From contig OY754981.1 of NCBI GenBank assembly GCA_963576475.1, forward strand, positions 22,679,677 to 22,743,676: a DNA stretch of 64,000 nt. The letters are read 5' to 3'. The DNA comes from Molanna angustata (lineage: Eukaryota > Arthropoda > Insecta > Trichoptera > Molannidae). A model generated the notes under the pieces. That model was given only the letters and a program-made list of their open reading frames with translations. It did not search any database and had not been told where the DNA came from. Made by a program: the position numbers and the translations under genes. Every line of letters begins with the position of its first letter. Positions within the stretch are counted from its first letter, which is position 1. Below, piece by piece: positions 42,501-51,550 of the stretch.

Positions 42501-43762
42501 GTGACATTGTCTACCATTTTATTAACATCATTATTTTGCTCAATAATTAATGATTCAAGGTTGCTTTCAATAGTTTTTGAAAATTTTTCCCAGTTAGCCT
42601 TTTTAATATTATACCGATCCTTCTTACTAATGACCAATGATTGTTTAATTGCGTGGTTTACGATAGAAATTATTATCGGGAAATGATCGCTAGAATAGGG
42701 ATCATTGAGAATACACCAAGATGACATTTGAGCCAAATCATTAGTGCATATGGATATATCCACTGCACTTGGTTTCTGTCTTGGGGGAGCAAAGCGTGTA
42801 GGATCACCATTATTTAAAATACATAAATTAAACTCGTCAACTAAGTCCAGAATCATCCTTCCAGCAGAGTCAGCCTGCTGACATCCCCAAGAAGGGGAAT
42901 GAGCGTTCAAATCCCCAAGTATCATATACGATGATGATAGTCTTGACACGATATCTTTCCAAAAAGATACATCAACTGGGCTTCTTGGCGCAGAATAAGC
43001 TGACACTATAGAAACATTCCAAATCTTAGTGTGACCGTATCTGCAACAGTTGTAACACAAAATGGTGGGAAATACATATTGATCCACACGAAAAGCATTG
43101 TTGAAAAGGTACACATATTCTGGCAAAATCTGGCCCTCAAATGTCAAAACCACGGATTGTGTTGGTTTCCATGTGATGCCTTCTTCAGAGGTTACCTTTC
43201 TGTTAAGACGCCGAGCCTTAATAATTTTTCCAGAACTTTGCGGGATCTCCGCGAATTCCAGGATTTCTTCGTTAGTTATTTCATCGGATACACCACGAAC
43301 AATACCCAATTTGGTGAGCATGAAAGATGGGATAAATGCCTTTAGACCGTTATCCAACAAAAAATTACTTATAAGGAATTCGTTTGCTGAGGCTGCCGAC
43401 ACAAAACAAATGGAAACTTTAAATTTTCCCTCCATTTTTATGGATCCTGGGGCAATTCCTTTAATTCTTGCTACGTGAAGTTTTTTCCCAAATTCTAGAG
43501 GTTTAATTAATTTTGAAGTGTCTTGGTTTTGCACATAGATTAGATAAGGTCCAATATCTTGGGGTTTATATTTTAGAGAAAGAGGAGGCGGAGAAGTCGA
43601 AATCGATATAGTCGGTGTAGTCGTAGTAGGAGATATGGCGGAGATAGCAGGGATCTTGCGGGGATTTGTGTAAAGTATCGGGGAACTTGGGCGTTTGCGG
43701 GGGTCAGGTGGCTCGAGTGGCGGCTCCATATTGGAGCCACCACGGTGAACTACACTTTTCAC
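39599..43762 (-). CDS. Gag-endonuclease-RT-RNase H fusion ORF of element 2
   Basis: 1387 codons without a stop. Residues 1 to about 246 are the gag N-terminus up to the middle of the first zinc knuckle (CYNCCRYGHTK). The frame then jumps, near 43027, into the second half of the endonuclease (GDLNAHSPSWG, SDHFPI). RT follows (YRPIALSC, LDIDSAYDNV, GLPQGSVLSP, QYADD), then RNase H (TDGSK, TAECIALKEA, TDSLS, WIPSHVG) and the CX1CX7HX4C tail. Against element 1 it lacks the other two knuckles, the gag tail and the N-terminal half of the endonuclease, including its catalytic N and E. RT and RNase H look intact, but the element should be unable to nick DNA itself. Confidence 0.95.
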   Translation of the reverse strand: MKSVVHRGGSNMEPPLEPPDPRKRPSSPILYTNPRKIPAISAISPTTTTPTISISTSPPPLSLKYKPQDIGPYLIYVQNQDTSKLIKPLEFGKKLHVARIKGIAPGSIKMEGKFKVSICFVSAASANEFLISNFLLDNGLKAFIPSFMLTKLGIVRGVSDEITNEEILEFAEIPQSSGKIIKARRLNRKVTSEEGITWKPTQSVVLTFEGQILPEYVYLFNNAFRVDQYVFPTILCYNCCRYGHTKIWNVSIVSAYSAPRSPVDVSFWKDIVSRLSSSYMILGDLNAHSPSWGCQQADSAGRMILDLVDEFNLCILNNGDPTRFAPPRQKPSAVDISICTNDLAQMSSWCILNDPYSSDHFPIIISIVNHAIKQSLVISKKDRYNIKKANWEKFSKTIESNLESLIIEQNNDVNKMVDNVTSLIHNAAKYSIPKLRSREHGRISPPWWDDDCTQMIYLRSEAVKKYKKDMSLENYLTTRKVQAETKRLLRSKKRQGWYRFCCSLSPDSNIADVWGSIRRFRGSFSNKPNIRRCTSWIEEFVDKLSPPYAPDVSETRRSPVTPVRSSWVSSQFTLEELQIAISSTGDTSPGPDMFPYAFFRHFPTRFSQIIVDLYNTILRLGVVPDSWKVQYVIPIPKPRKDPSLGSSYRPIALSCCFLKVLERIVKTRLECFIEGNSLLPAYQFGFRKGKSCLDCLSTLVSDIQISRSKKNDLIACFLDIDSAYDNVLLSVLFNKMVFLGIPEDICQLVFNIMCERKLLVETPTGIHSRATYRGLPQGSVLSPLLFNIYTYDLSSCIPNNCSVLQYADDFVVYCTDKSLGRSSKLLESTLSSLSEWFASNGLSLSPCKSKTVVFSNKHRVPDVLIMLDGNHFPMTESCKFLGMILHRKLTWNMHIEHVVTRCEISLNVLRAVSKVWWGAHPTTMKMLYSAIVRSHIDYGCFLLDPLPLYLSKKLDVVQSKCLRLILGAMRSSPIVALQAECLEMPLNLRRKFLASKFLISRLYNIEHPLFPKLQYLFETPLSTSAWHSKISPLLCSSWNFLIKTFPDVLSSSLPIFAIPFKAVIFSPDISECPEFQKSLLTLNPTQVNRIFSQIVDNKWPSHVFFFTDGSKSQDGGCGSAFHAPSLMIEKMFQLPHTASIFTAECIALKEAVIEILTSNLSQTVIFTDSLSLINTLSMPFSSKTDYLVSDIRKFLFIASSRNISIVLAWIPSHVGINGNEKADYLAKKACTCGIIPGSFSLPLRDCVNVIKNFLMLKWNEMFIDSPKGSHYKSIQSCIPSHAWYKGLKISKTSVSLITRLRLGHCVLASHLARLHIIDSPLCNCETEEENIDHIFFNCPLLPNGEFMNNIRDICTTFPINMQSLLSMKSKRIHYCILQHLNKYNKKI

Positions 43763-43933
43763 AGACGTAGTTTATCAAAAATATAATGTTCTAATTAATA
43801 CCAATTAAAAAAAAAAAAAAAAATTAGTTTGGTGTCACCCTGTACACAACAACAATTTGTAACAAACAACAACACTGAATGTTCAACGCGACCGCTGCAG
43901 TCAATAGCGAATCGAGTACTCTCCAGAGTAATT

Positions 43934-44250
43934 ATCCGTCACCAATGATTTGATTCATAAGATTATATTAATTCATGTTTTGATTTCATAAGATTATTAT
44001 GTTTTAGAGTACTTTATGTTTTGTTTTCATAAGATTACATTCTAGAGAAATTTATATTGTGATTTCATCAGATTATGTTCTAGAGCAATTTATGTTTTTA
44101 TTCCATAAGATCGTGTTCTAGAGTAATTATCCGTCGTCAAACTTTATAAATTACAAAAATTTTATTGGAAACATATTTTGAATCTACATATGATTTGACG
44201 AATTTGTGAGATGAATTTGTTCTAGAGTAATTTATTATATTTCAAAAAAT
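43934..44250 (+). repeat. 45-bp tandem repeat array, right part
   Basis: Five to six diverged units (CATAAGATTA...TTCTAGAG). Two contain AGTAATTATCCGTC, the variant restored at the element 2 insertion site. Confidence 0.85.
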
Positions 44251-45150
44251 TCTGTGAAGTTATTCAATATTATGTTTTATTTTTGTACCGGTACAAAGAT
44301 TTGGAATCAATGTTGTATTACCGTGCTTAGCGGATTGCGGTTAGGTTCTTTTAAAGCAACATAAAACCTATTTTATGTTTATATACTACATTTATACTTT
44401 ACATGAATGTACGAACCTTTGTACATAACAAAACGTTGCACGTAAGGATGGTCATTTAAGGTAATTTTTAATTATGGTGATTTGAGATGTTAACAATGAA
44501 CTTCTTTTACCTAAAGCCTAAGACTAAACAAAGGTCATAATTAAATAAAATAATAATAATAAAAAAAAAATTGTTTTATCAAGTTATATTTAAAACGAGT
44601 GTATTGTGTCCAACAAACTCTCCACTAAATGTAAAGTGTACTTTTTTGTGTAAAACCTTTTGAAAGGTTGAAAGATTTATGAAGAACCTTTTTTACTAGA
44701 TTCTTAAACAATACAAGACACACAAAAACATTGTACGAAACTCATAGTATGTACTTTCTACATGATACCTTTTAAGAAATTGATGTAAGAATATTGAATA
44801 ACTAGCAAGATAAGCATGTATGATAATGTATCAATATGTGTCATGAATGCGGTGTTCGGTTCTCACTAACTACCCTTTAAGGAAGAGAGTAGTGGAGAGT
44901 AAAAAAATACACTTATCTAGAATGACACATCATTCAATTTTCCCATACAGAAGCTACATATTTTACTTCTGTTATATACATTCTTCATCCAAATATGAAA
45001 TTTATTTCACATTGATATAACGGACCATAGATTTATTTTCTTTAAAAGTTGACAATCCCTGAATGCATTTATAAGAAGTGTATTTTTATTGTAATAAAAG
45101 ATTTCCCAAACCATTAGAGCATTTTAAAATTTTTGACAGATGACATCATA
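44251..45150. other. No feature recognised
   Basis: AT-rich, no ORF of note. Confidence 0.6.
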
Positions 45151-45179
45151 GAGAAGAAAGTGGAAAGTGACTTTACATT

Positions 45180-45545
45180 TATGATATCAATATGAAGTCA
45201 ATCGAACTTATAGTTTGACTCTGAGAGTGCCAACAAGACCGACTAGACTGACTGACTTACTTTACTTCCCCATTTGCAACACTAATGCCAGACAGAACTC
45301 CTTCATATACCGCACTTTCCATTTTTATAACTCCCAGATTAGTGATACAGATCTTTTTAACTCCCCATTAATTACAATAAAGAATAAATTATTAAGCATT
45401 CTGCCATAATCTTAACTTTCCACTCTGATGAATTGGGTGCATCGCATAAAAGTTCACGCACATACATACACACACCCACACATACTCACACACCCTCACA
45501 CATACACACCCTCACACACACACACACACACACTCACACACAAGG
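45180..45545 (+). pseudogene. CR1/Jockey-type LINE C-terminus, (CA)n-tailed family, copy 2
   Basis: The frame 45215-45409 encodes LRVPTRPTRLTDLLYFP, then NTNARQNSFIYR and FHFYN...DLF, ending in a stop, the conserved end of CR1/Jockey RTs. About 50 bp of 3' UTR then passes into CA-rich repeats (45460-45543), as in the copy at 23.3 kb. Confidence 0.75.
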
Positions 45546-46374
45546 TAGCATATATTGTAGTTTTGTCTTACTTAATATTCATTGTTTTTTTTCCTTACAC
45601 TATTAAATTAATTAGTAAGGTAACTATTTTACTATTTTTTTACTATTTTTTTTATATTGTATATCAACAGTTTACTTGTCCAGTCATTGTTTGTGTACTT
45701 TAAATAAAATAAAATAAGTCCGTTTTTACACCATCCATCCCCCTCAATTTGGTTCTTCCCATATTTTGCCTCACATCTGGTCGTATGTTGAGAATATTCT
45801 TTGGGAATCGACTTTCCTCCATGCGCTGGAGATGTCCCAAACATCTATACATACTTTACCATGTTGGGCTCACTATACATCCGTTCCAGTTCATCTTTAT
45901 ACCTTGTACTACATGTTCAGTATCTACCTACCTTCCTTCTTTTTACTAATAAAAGTTATTCAAAGAACGAGTTGGTTTGAGTTGCAGCCAACACACAACT
46001 AGTCTTTAAGTAAGTATTTTCTTTTTTAAAGATTGTCAATCCCTATGAAGTCATATTCTATTGTAAAGATTATTTAAACAACAATATTTAAAGACTGTTT
46101 CATTTTTCAAAACTTCATTCGGCCAGATAAAGATTCAGATAACATTTGATCGGCCAGTCCCAGTCTATCTTTGAAACGAGCGGTCGACCCAGACTATCGC
46201 AGCGGTATTCCTGTAGTACCATTATAATACACAGAAGAAAAATTCAACTAAAAGTATTATGAATTACCAAAAATATGCCCTTTTTATTTTATTTTGAATT
46301 TATTTTGATCTTTTAATTCACTAATGCAAGTGTACAGGTCACTGTAAAGTAATATTCCCCCGTATCTATCAGTA

Positions 46375-46676
46375 GCGGAATTGTTTATAGAAGTCGAAAA
46401 TCTTGGCTTGCCTATAAATATTATGTTAAGAAATTCAAGACCTAATATTTTTTTGTCTGTTTTTTAATACAACATGATTGAAAATTGAACCGTTTGTAGA
46501 AACGACGCTTGACAGGGCCACAAATGTAAATGTTACTTTGGCATGTGATTTTAAAATATTCTCATTGCCACTCAAATGGACAACGATGCTGAAAAAACAT
46601 TACATTATCGACATTTCCCAATTTTATTTCAGGGCCGTGCCTAGTCCAAAGGTTCTAGGCACGGCCCTGATATCTC
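46375..46676 (-). mobile_element. Family C repeat, copy 1, with perfect terminal palindrome
   Basis: One end is CAGGGCCGTGCCTAG (46630-46644), a 10-nt loop and its exact reverse complement (46655-46669). The body on the minus strand matches 56533 and 63641: GGGAAATGTCGA, AATATTTTAAAATCACAT, TTTGTGGCCCTGT, then GGCAAGCCA...CAATTCCGCTACTG at the far end. About 300 bp, non-coding. Confidence 0.8.
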
Positions 46677-46689
46677 TATGACAGTAATT

Positions 46690-47019
46690 TCTGTGCTGCA
46701 GTTGAATATCTCTTTGGTATGTTGATTTTGAAGTTTTTCCTATTTCATTAGAGAAAATTTTAGTATGGTTCTGCGTGTGAGCATATGTAATTGCAATCAT
46801 ATTTATTATTTGTTTTAGTGTTAGGACCGGAAAGTCTACATATATCCGTTCCTTCGGGTTATGTATTGGTTTGTCCAGTATAATCTTTATAATCAGTCTT
46901 TGTGTGACTTCAACTGGCAAAGGATTTGTCCCGTAAGTACCACCCCATCCCGAAACAACATGCATAAGGATAGTGTGAACAAAATCATGATAAACAATCC
47001 TAAGACTATTTTTACACAA
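46690..47019 (-). pseudogene. Non-LTR retrotransposon RT fragment (thumb region)
   Basis: The minus frame includes LRIVYHDFVHTILMHVVSGW, GGTYGTNPLPVEVTQRLIIK and IIL-KPI, the post-catalytic region of CR1-type RTs. It is cut at the family C repeat boundary. Confidence 0.75.
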
Positions 47020-47509
47020 TGTCTTTTTGGAGATTTCTGAATATATAAATGAATGTTCTCAAACAGTTTACTTTATTTTGAATTTGGCTTTTAAACTTAA
47101 GGTTTCAATCAAGGGGCCGCCCATACCTTATTATCTTTAGAGTAAAAATGCAATCAAATTCCCTCATTTTGGAGTTTAGTCACAAGTTACAGTACTGACA
47201 ACAATAAGTATAAAATAAGTACTTTTTTTATCTAATGGCAATTTTTTTTTAGTGGCAATATTGAAGTAAGCAAATGACCCTGAAGTTAGAGATGGGCTCA
47301 ATTCAGACAAATATTATTTTAAAATTGAATATTTTTCAATTTACAAATATGATAAATGAACAAGCATAAATCTTTTTCAATTTACAATTATGATAAATGA
47401 ACAACAATTAACAATTATGATAAAGCATATTATAATAAATGTCATTTTCTACAAAAAATGTCTCATATATTTAACTTTGATTATTAAATAATTAGGATCA
47501 TTCATCTGC

Positions 47510-47635
47510 ATATAAATAAAGTAGACCTCGTAAGATTGGTTTTGCACATGTTTGTGCACGGCTAAATTCATGTCAGTCTGCCTGTCCATGAATTCGTTTG
47601 AAACCTTACTATGTCAAAATCGGCAATTTTACAGT
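47510..47635 (+). repeat. Dispersed repeat family E, copy 2
   Basis: GTAGACCTCGTAAGATTGG, GCACATGTTTGTGCACGG and TATGTCAAAATCGGC match 19880-20028 in inverted orientation. Confidence 0.7.
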
Positions 47636-47964
47636 AGAGCAAAAAAATTCATCATTTATTGTTTGACACATTAATGTATGATAAGACAATGATTATTACA
47701 TACTAAATTATAATTGATATTTTTTTCTGAAATTAATTAGATGTCATTTTGTCGTGTTTACAACTTGATAGTTTACTAATTTAAATGTTTTTTTAAATAC
47801 AAAAATTATTAGTATCATATCTTCATGATTTATATGATTAATTATTTTTGATTAATTTCTCCTGGCGGAAATCAGATGTTATGGTGGTCTTAGCAACTTT
47901 AAATGATTTACAGAAAAGGGGATATATATTAAAAAATGCATATTTTTTTAGATACCAAGCTTTA

Positions 47965-49542
47965 TTAAAAAAAATCCATCGGTTCTATATTTTTCAAATT
48001 AGTGACTTGTTTACATTTTCTCCATACTTTATTTTGTAATGCCTTGATTTTCTTTTTTCGATTTTTATCAAGTATGTATGAACGAAACAGCTCTCTCTTT
48101 AAACGTATTTTTCTTGGAGTGTCCTGCATAGAAATATCATTTTCAGGCAATGTTGGATTTGATGATGAACAACTAGGCACCGAAGGTTCAAGAAGGATGG
48201 GTGAAGTTATCTGAAAAAAAAAGATTCAATGTAAATAAAGAATGTCCGCTAGTGTGTTAGTTATAAAATTTATTAACGTATATCAAAATAATGATTCAAT
48301 AAGTATATAGGTAAGGATATTTAAAAACTTGTAGGTATATAAAATTTACAAAAAAGTCCGAAACAGAACAAATAAGTAATATTTAATCAACACATAATAT
48401 GATAAGTACTAAGTCAGAAAAAAACTATCAACTTACTTCAGGACAAACAGTATCTAATTGAGAGAAAATTGAAGGGACAGCATTATTCTTAATTTTACTT
48501 TTATAACCACTTCGGTCAATTTCATCATCTCTGAAATGCTTTGAACAAATGACTGTACTTGAAGATGGTTGCCAATTTGGAGGACGATTGACAGCAGCAA
48601 TCCACAAAGCTCTAAGAGCTGGATTTTTTGGAAATCTGTAAAAAATACACTTGTTGTTCACGTCCATTTACATAAATAAATTAAACACATTATAAATATA
48701 AAATAAAAACATTCACAATATTGTGTATTACTTAAAGATGTCAGATAAAATAAAACTAATAAATAAAGTACGTATAAGATTATTTGAATCACATGAAATC
48801 ACGTTTCACAAGAAATATAAAATAATAACGCCAGTAACTTATAGGTATTCATTTTGTCAGAGCCAACATAATATATTCTAAATTGTCTATTTTTCATAAA
48901 TTAATTGTACTATGTTGCACTATTGTATTGTTGTTATTTTTGTATGTTAATGTGGATTTAAATAAATAAACAAATAAAATTTTGAATTTGCAGAAAAATT
49001 ATTAGAAAATAAATATTGAAAATAAATTCATGTCCAATGCCCAACTCTACGGTCGATGAAATATGGCGGCCATTGGCCAATATCGCAGCGGATATATGTG
49101 ATGTGATTGACATGCTCAATTATCTTAAATCATTAATAAAATATTTGGTGACAATATAAAAACATTACAAATATGTGACAAAATGATTGAAAAAGCATTA
49201 ACAGTGAATACAAATTATGTTTTTTCTCAAATTGTGCCCGAAACATATTACAATATAATGGCGGATTACGGTCTTATCCACAATTTACAAAACCAATGAA
49301 ATAAAAAAAAGTAAAATTTTAAGAAACTATTACAAATAATTATATCGTTCTTAATATTAAATCATTAAGAACGAATCATTCAAAAAAATAACTATACAAT
49401 TATAATTTAGCCATGGCCAGTTGGACACGCAATATTACGTTAAATATTGTTAAATATAGTAGGTTAGTTTCAATACTTACGAGTGAAAAGATATACCGTG
49501 TCCTTTATTCCTACATTTCACCACACAAGACCTTTTCGAGAT
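47965..49542 (-). CDS. THAP-domain protein, three exons, no transposase core
   Basis: Exons (minus): about 49542-49481, 48635-48437, 48210-47965; all GT/AG; phases 2 and 0. The protein of about 168 residues starts with a complete THAP zinc finger: CVVKC (CX3C), SFHSFPKNP, the invariant W of ALWIAAVNR, CSKHF (CX2H) and the AVPSIF box, with a lysine/arginine-rich helical tail (RKKKIKALQNKVWRK) typical of P-element-type transposases. THAP domains bind specific DNA. The codon where Met is expected (49540-49542) is ATC, and no in-frame ATG follows the upstream stop (49561-49563). An upstream exon, a non-AUG start or start loss is implied. AATAAA overlaps the end of the gene. Confidence 0.8.
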
Positions 49543-49799
49543 TTTCTTTGCAATAATTAGTTAGAAAAACGAGAAAAAACGATTTTTGGAAGCAATAATA
49601 TTTTTAGGTTAAAAAACGAGATGTTTACGAAATATTTTGCGTTGCAAACAATAAGAATGAAGTTCGCGCTAGTTTGCTCGGATAACATATTTTGTTGTCA
49701 ATACTGTAACTTGTGACTAAACTCCAAAATGAGGGAATTTGATTGCATTTTTAATGTACTGAAGGCGCCTCCATCCTTTATTCCTCCAAGGTTTCAATC

Positions 49800-50590
49800 G
49801 ATTTTTATTCCTAAATATTTAATTTTGCTAGTCTTGTAGATATATTTATATTGATCGGTTATTATTTAAGTCTTCGTAAAATAAAGTATTTTTTTTTTCA
49901 AGATGTTATTTTGTATTGATTTTAGTGAGCTGGGTACATAATATTGACTCAAGTACAAGATTTTTACTAATTCTTAAATATTACTCAGTTTGTATCGAAG
50001 AGTTCCTAGATGCATTGTCTTCAAATAATAATATTAAAGCAGTTTATGTTAGAAAGTAAACGAACCAGGAAAAATAATTTTTAGTAGGGCACGATTAACT
50101 ATTGACATATTCCTTCATTATTTATTGACACTTATCAATTCACCAACAGCAGCCACCTGTCGCATATCTCACTCTTGTTTTGAACACCTGTCTGAAATTT
50201 TAATATTACTACTTATATAGAGATTATTTCTTTTATTTTTGCAAGAAGGTAGCTATCCCAAAGAAAAAAAAACAAGTTGAAATAATTTTAGAGATGTTTT
50301 ATTACAAACTATTTTTTTATACCCGACGTTGCTAGGGAAGGGACGTGAAGCAATAAGCTAACTCATTAAGAAAATCGTTTAGTAATATTTTAATGTTTAT
50401 TTATTATGATATAAATTCACAATAAGTAAAAAAAATATCCGACACAATAAAAAATCAGACCCCTTCGTCTCTTCTCTTCAGTCTCAAATAATGGACTTTG
50501 GGAAGTGATTTCTAAAGTTTTATTTATTAAATAGAATAAAACACCAACAAAATAAAATTAAATATTTATTTTATTTTTATTTATAAAGAA
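49800..50590. other. No feature recognised; one Helitron-like end
   Basis: AT-rich. ATACCCGACGTTGCTAGGG at about 50321 resembles a reversed Helitron-type 3' end. Otherwise nothing. Confidence 0.5.
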
Positions 50591-50594
50591 CTTT

Positions 50595-50735
50595 CGAATT
50601 TGCATTAATATGGTAACTCAATAAGAAGGTATAATTGGTGAAGTTTGCGTAAGCCCAACCGATGAAAGGTCGCATGGGTTCCTGGTTCTCCTATAATATT
50701 CCAACATCGTCTCCATTGAGATGTTCAAAATTGAT
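50595..50735 (+). repeat. LINE-derived repeat, shared with 58-59 kb
   Basis: TATAATTGGTGAAGTTTGCG, GGTTCTCCTATAATATTCCA and CATTGAGATGTT match the arm at 59336-59486 and, inverted, 58853-59003. Confidence 0.7.
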
Positions 50736-51074
50736 CAGCAAAAAAAAAAAGGATAATGTTTATAGTGCCAATTATAGTATTCTAACATTTATTTATGAAG
50801 AAACCAACAGAACCCTGGCATATACACATACAAATCAAAAACATACTAATAATAATGGATGGGTGAACTATTCCCAATTGAAAGCTTGATGATGCATTTG
50901 TGGGATTTTATTTTGCTCTTTTAAATAATTTACAATTTATGCATTGATCTGCTAATTCTTTTGAGGAAGTGTATAATGGTAATAATAATAATTGAGTGTT
51001 ATTATTTGTAGTGCTTAATTGTTATTAATATCATTAGTAAATCGGCCAGCGCTATTAAAAAAAAATTAACACTT

Positions 51075-51130
51075 CCTTGCACCCTGCGCAAGTGGCGAGT
51101 TTATTCCCGTATGGCAATTTCTTCCAACAT
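51075..51130 (-). repeat. Solo RTE-type 3' tail
   Basis: CACCCTGCGCAAGTGGCGAG with the hairpin CCGTATGGCAA matches 18072-18122 almost exactly, but no coding part is attached. Confidence 0.7.
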
Positions 51131-51159
51131 GTAGGTATGTAGTACAAGATATTTTGTTA

Positions 51160-51550
51160 TATTTTAAGTTGGCCACAACTCACTCTATTCAATTTTATAA
51201 ATCGTCATCGAAAGCAAGTGTTCATTCAAAATTTAAGCAAGATTGGACTATGGGAAACGGTTTAAGTTGTTAATGAATATAAGTGTTAGAAAGAGTTAAG
51301 TGTTAGACACAACCCAATTGTTTTTCATAAGTCATCATCAGAAGCAAGTGTGTATACAAAATTTAAGCAAGATTGGACTTGGTTTAAAATGTAATTGAAT
51401 CTAAGTAATGGAAAGATTTAAGTGTTGGCCACAGCCCATTTATTTGTTATATACATTCAATATGGAGTGAGTGTGTGTGTGAGAAAAATCAGAAAGACTG
51501 GACCATGGGAAATGATTCAAAATGTAAATGAATAAATTTTAAAAATAGTT
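51160..51550 (+). repeat. Degenerate tandem repeat, about 130-bp unit, locus 2
   Basis: About three units with GTTGGCCACAACTCA, TCATC-GAAGCAAGTGT, AAATTTAAGCAAGATTGGAC, ATGGGAAA and AAAGAGTTAAGTGTT. Same unit as 23735-24265. Confidence 0.8.

Larger units (their letters stand above)
38806..43921 (-). mobile_element. I-type non-LTR retrotransposon, internally deleted (element 2)
   Basis: The 12-bp direct repeat TCCAGAGTAATT at 38794-38805 and 43922-43933 gives exact limits (5116 bp). Joining the flanks rebuilds a normal unit of the tandem array, which confirms the insertion site. The 5' UTR (43921-43763) has GGTCG at about +29, a downstream-promoter-like position. The 3' UTR is long (38806-39598) with a CA/TA-rich tract at 39418-39556, ending in AATAATAAAGAAGAAGAAG. 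Confidence 0.92.
47143..49753 (-). mobile_element. TIR transposon carrying a THAP gene
   Basis: The 61-bp ends are inverted repeats with about one mismatch: TAAAAATGCAATCAAATTCC...TGACAACA at 47143-47203 and its reverse complement at 49693-49753. TA at both edges would fit a TA target. A 12-bp direct repeat AAGGTTTCAATC lies 33-35 bp outside each end (47099, 49788). The THAP gene starts about 130 bp inside the right end, the usual place for a transposase gene. The rest of a transposase is missing, so this may be an internally deleted P-like element. It also holds a family E repeat (47510-47635). Confidence 0.75.
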
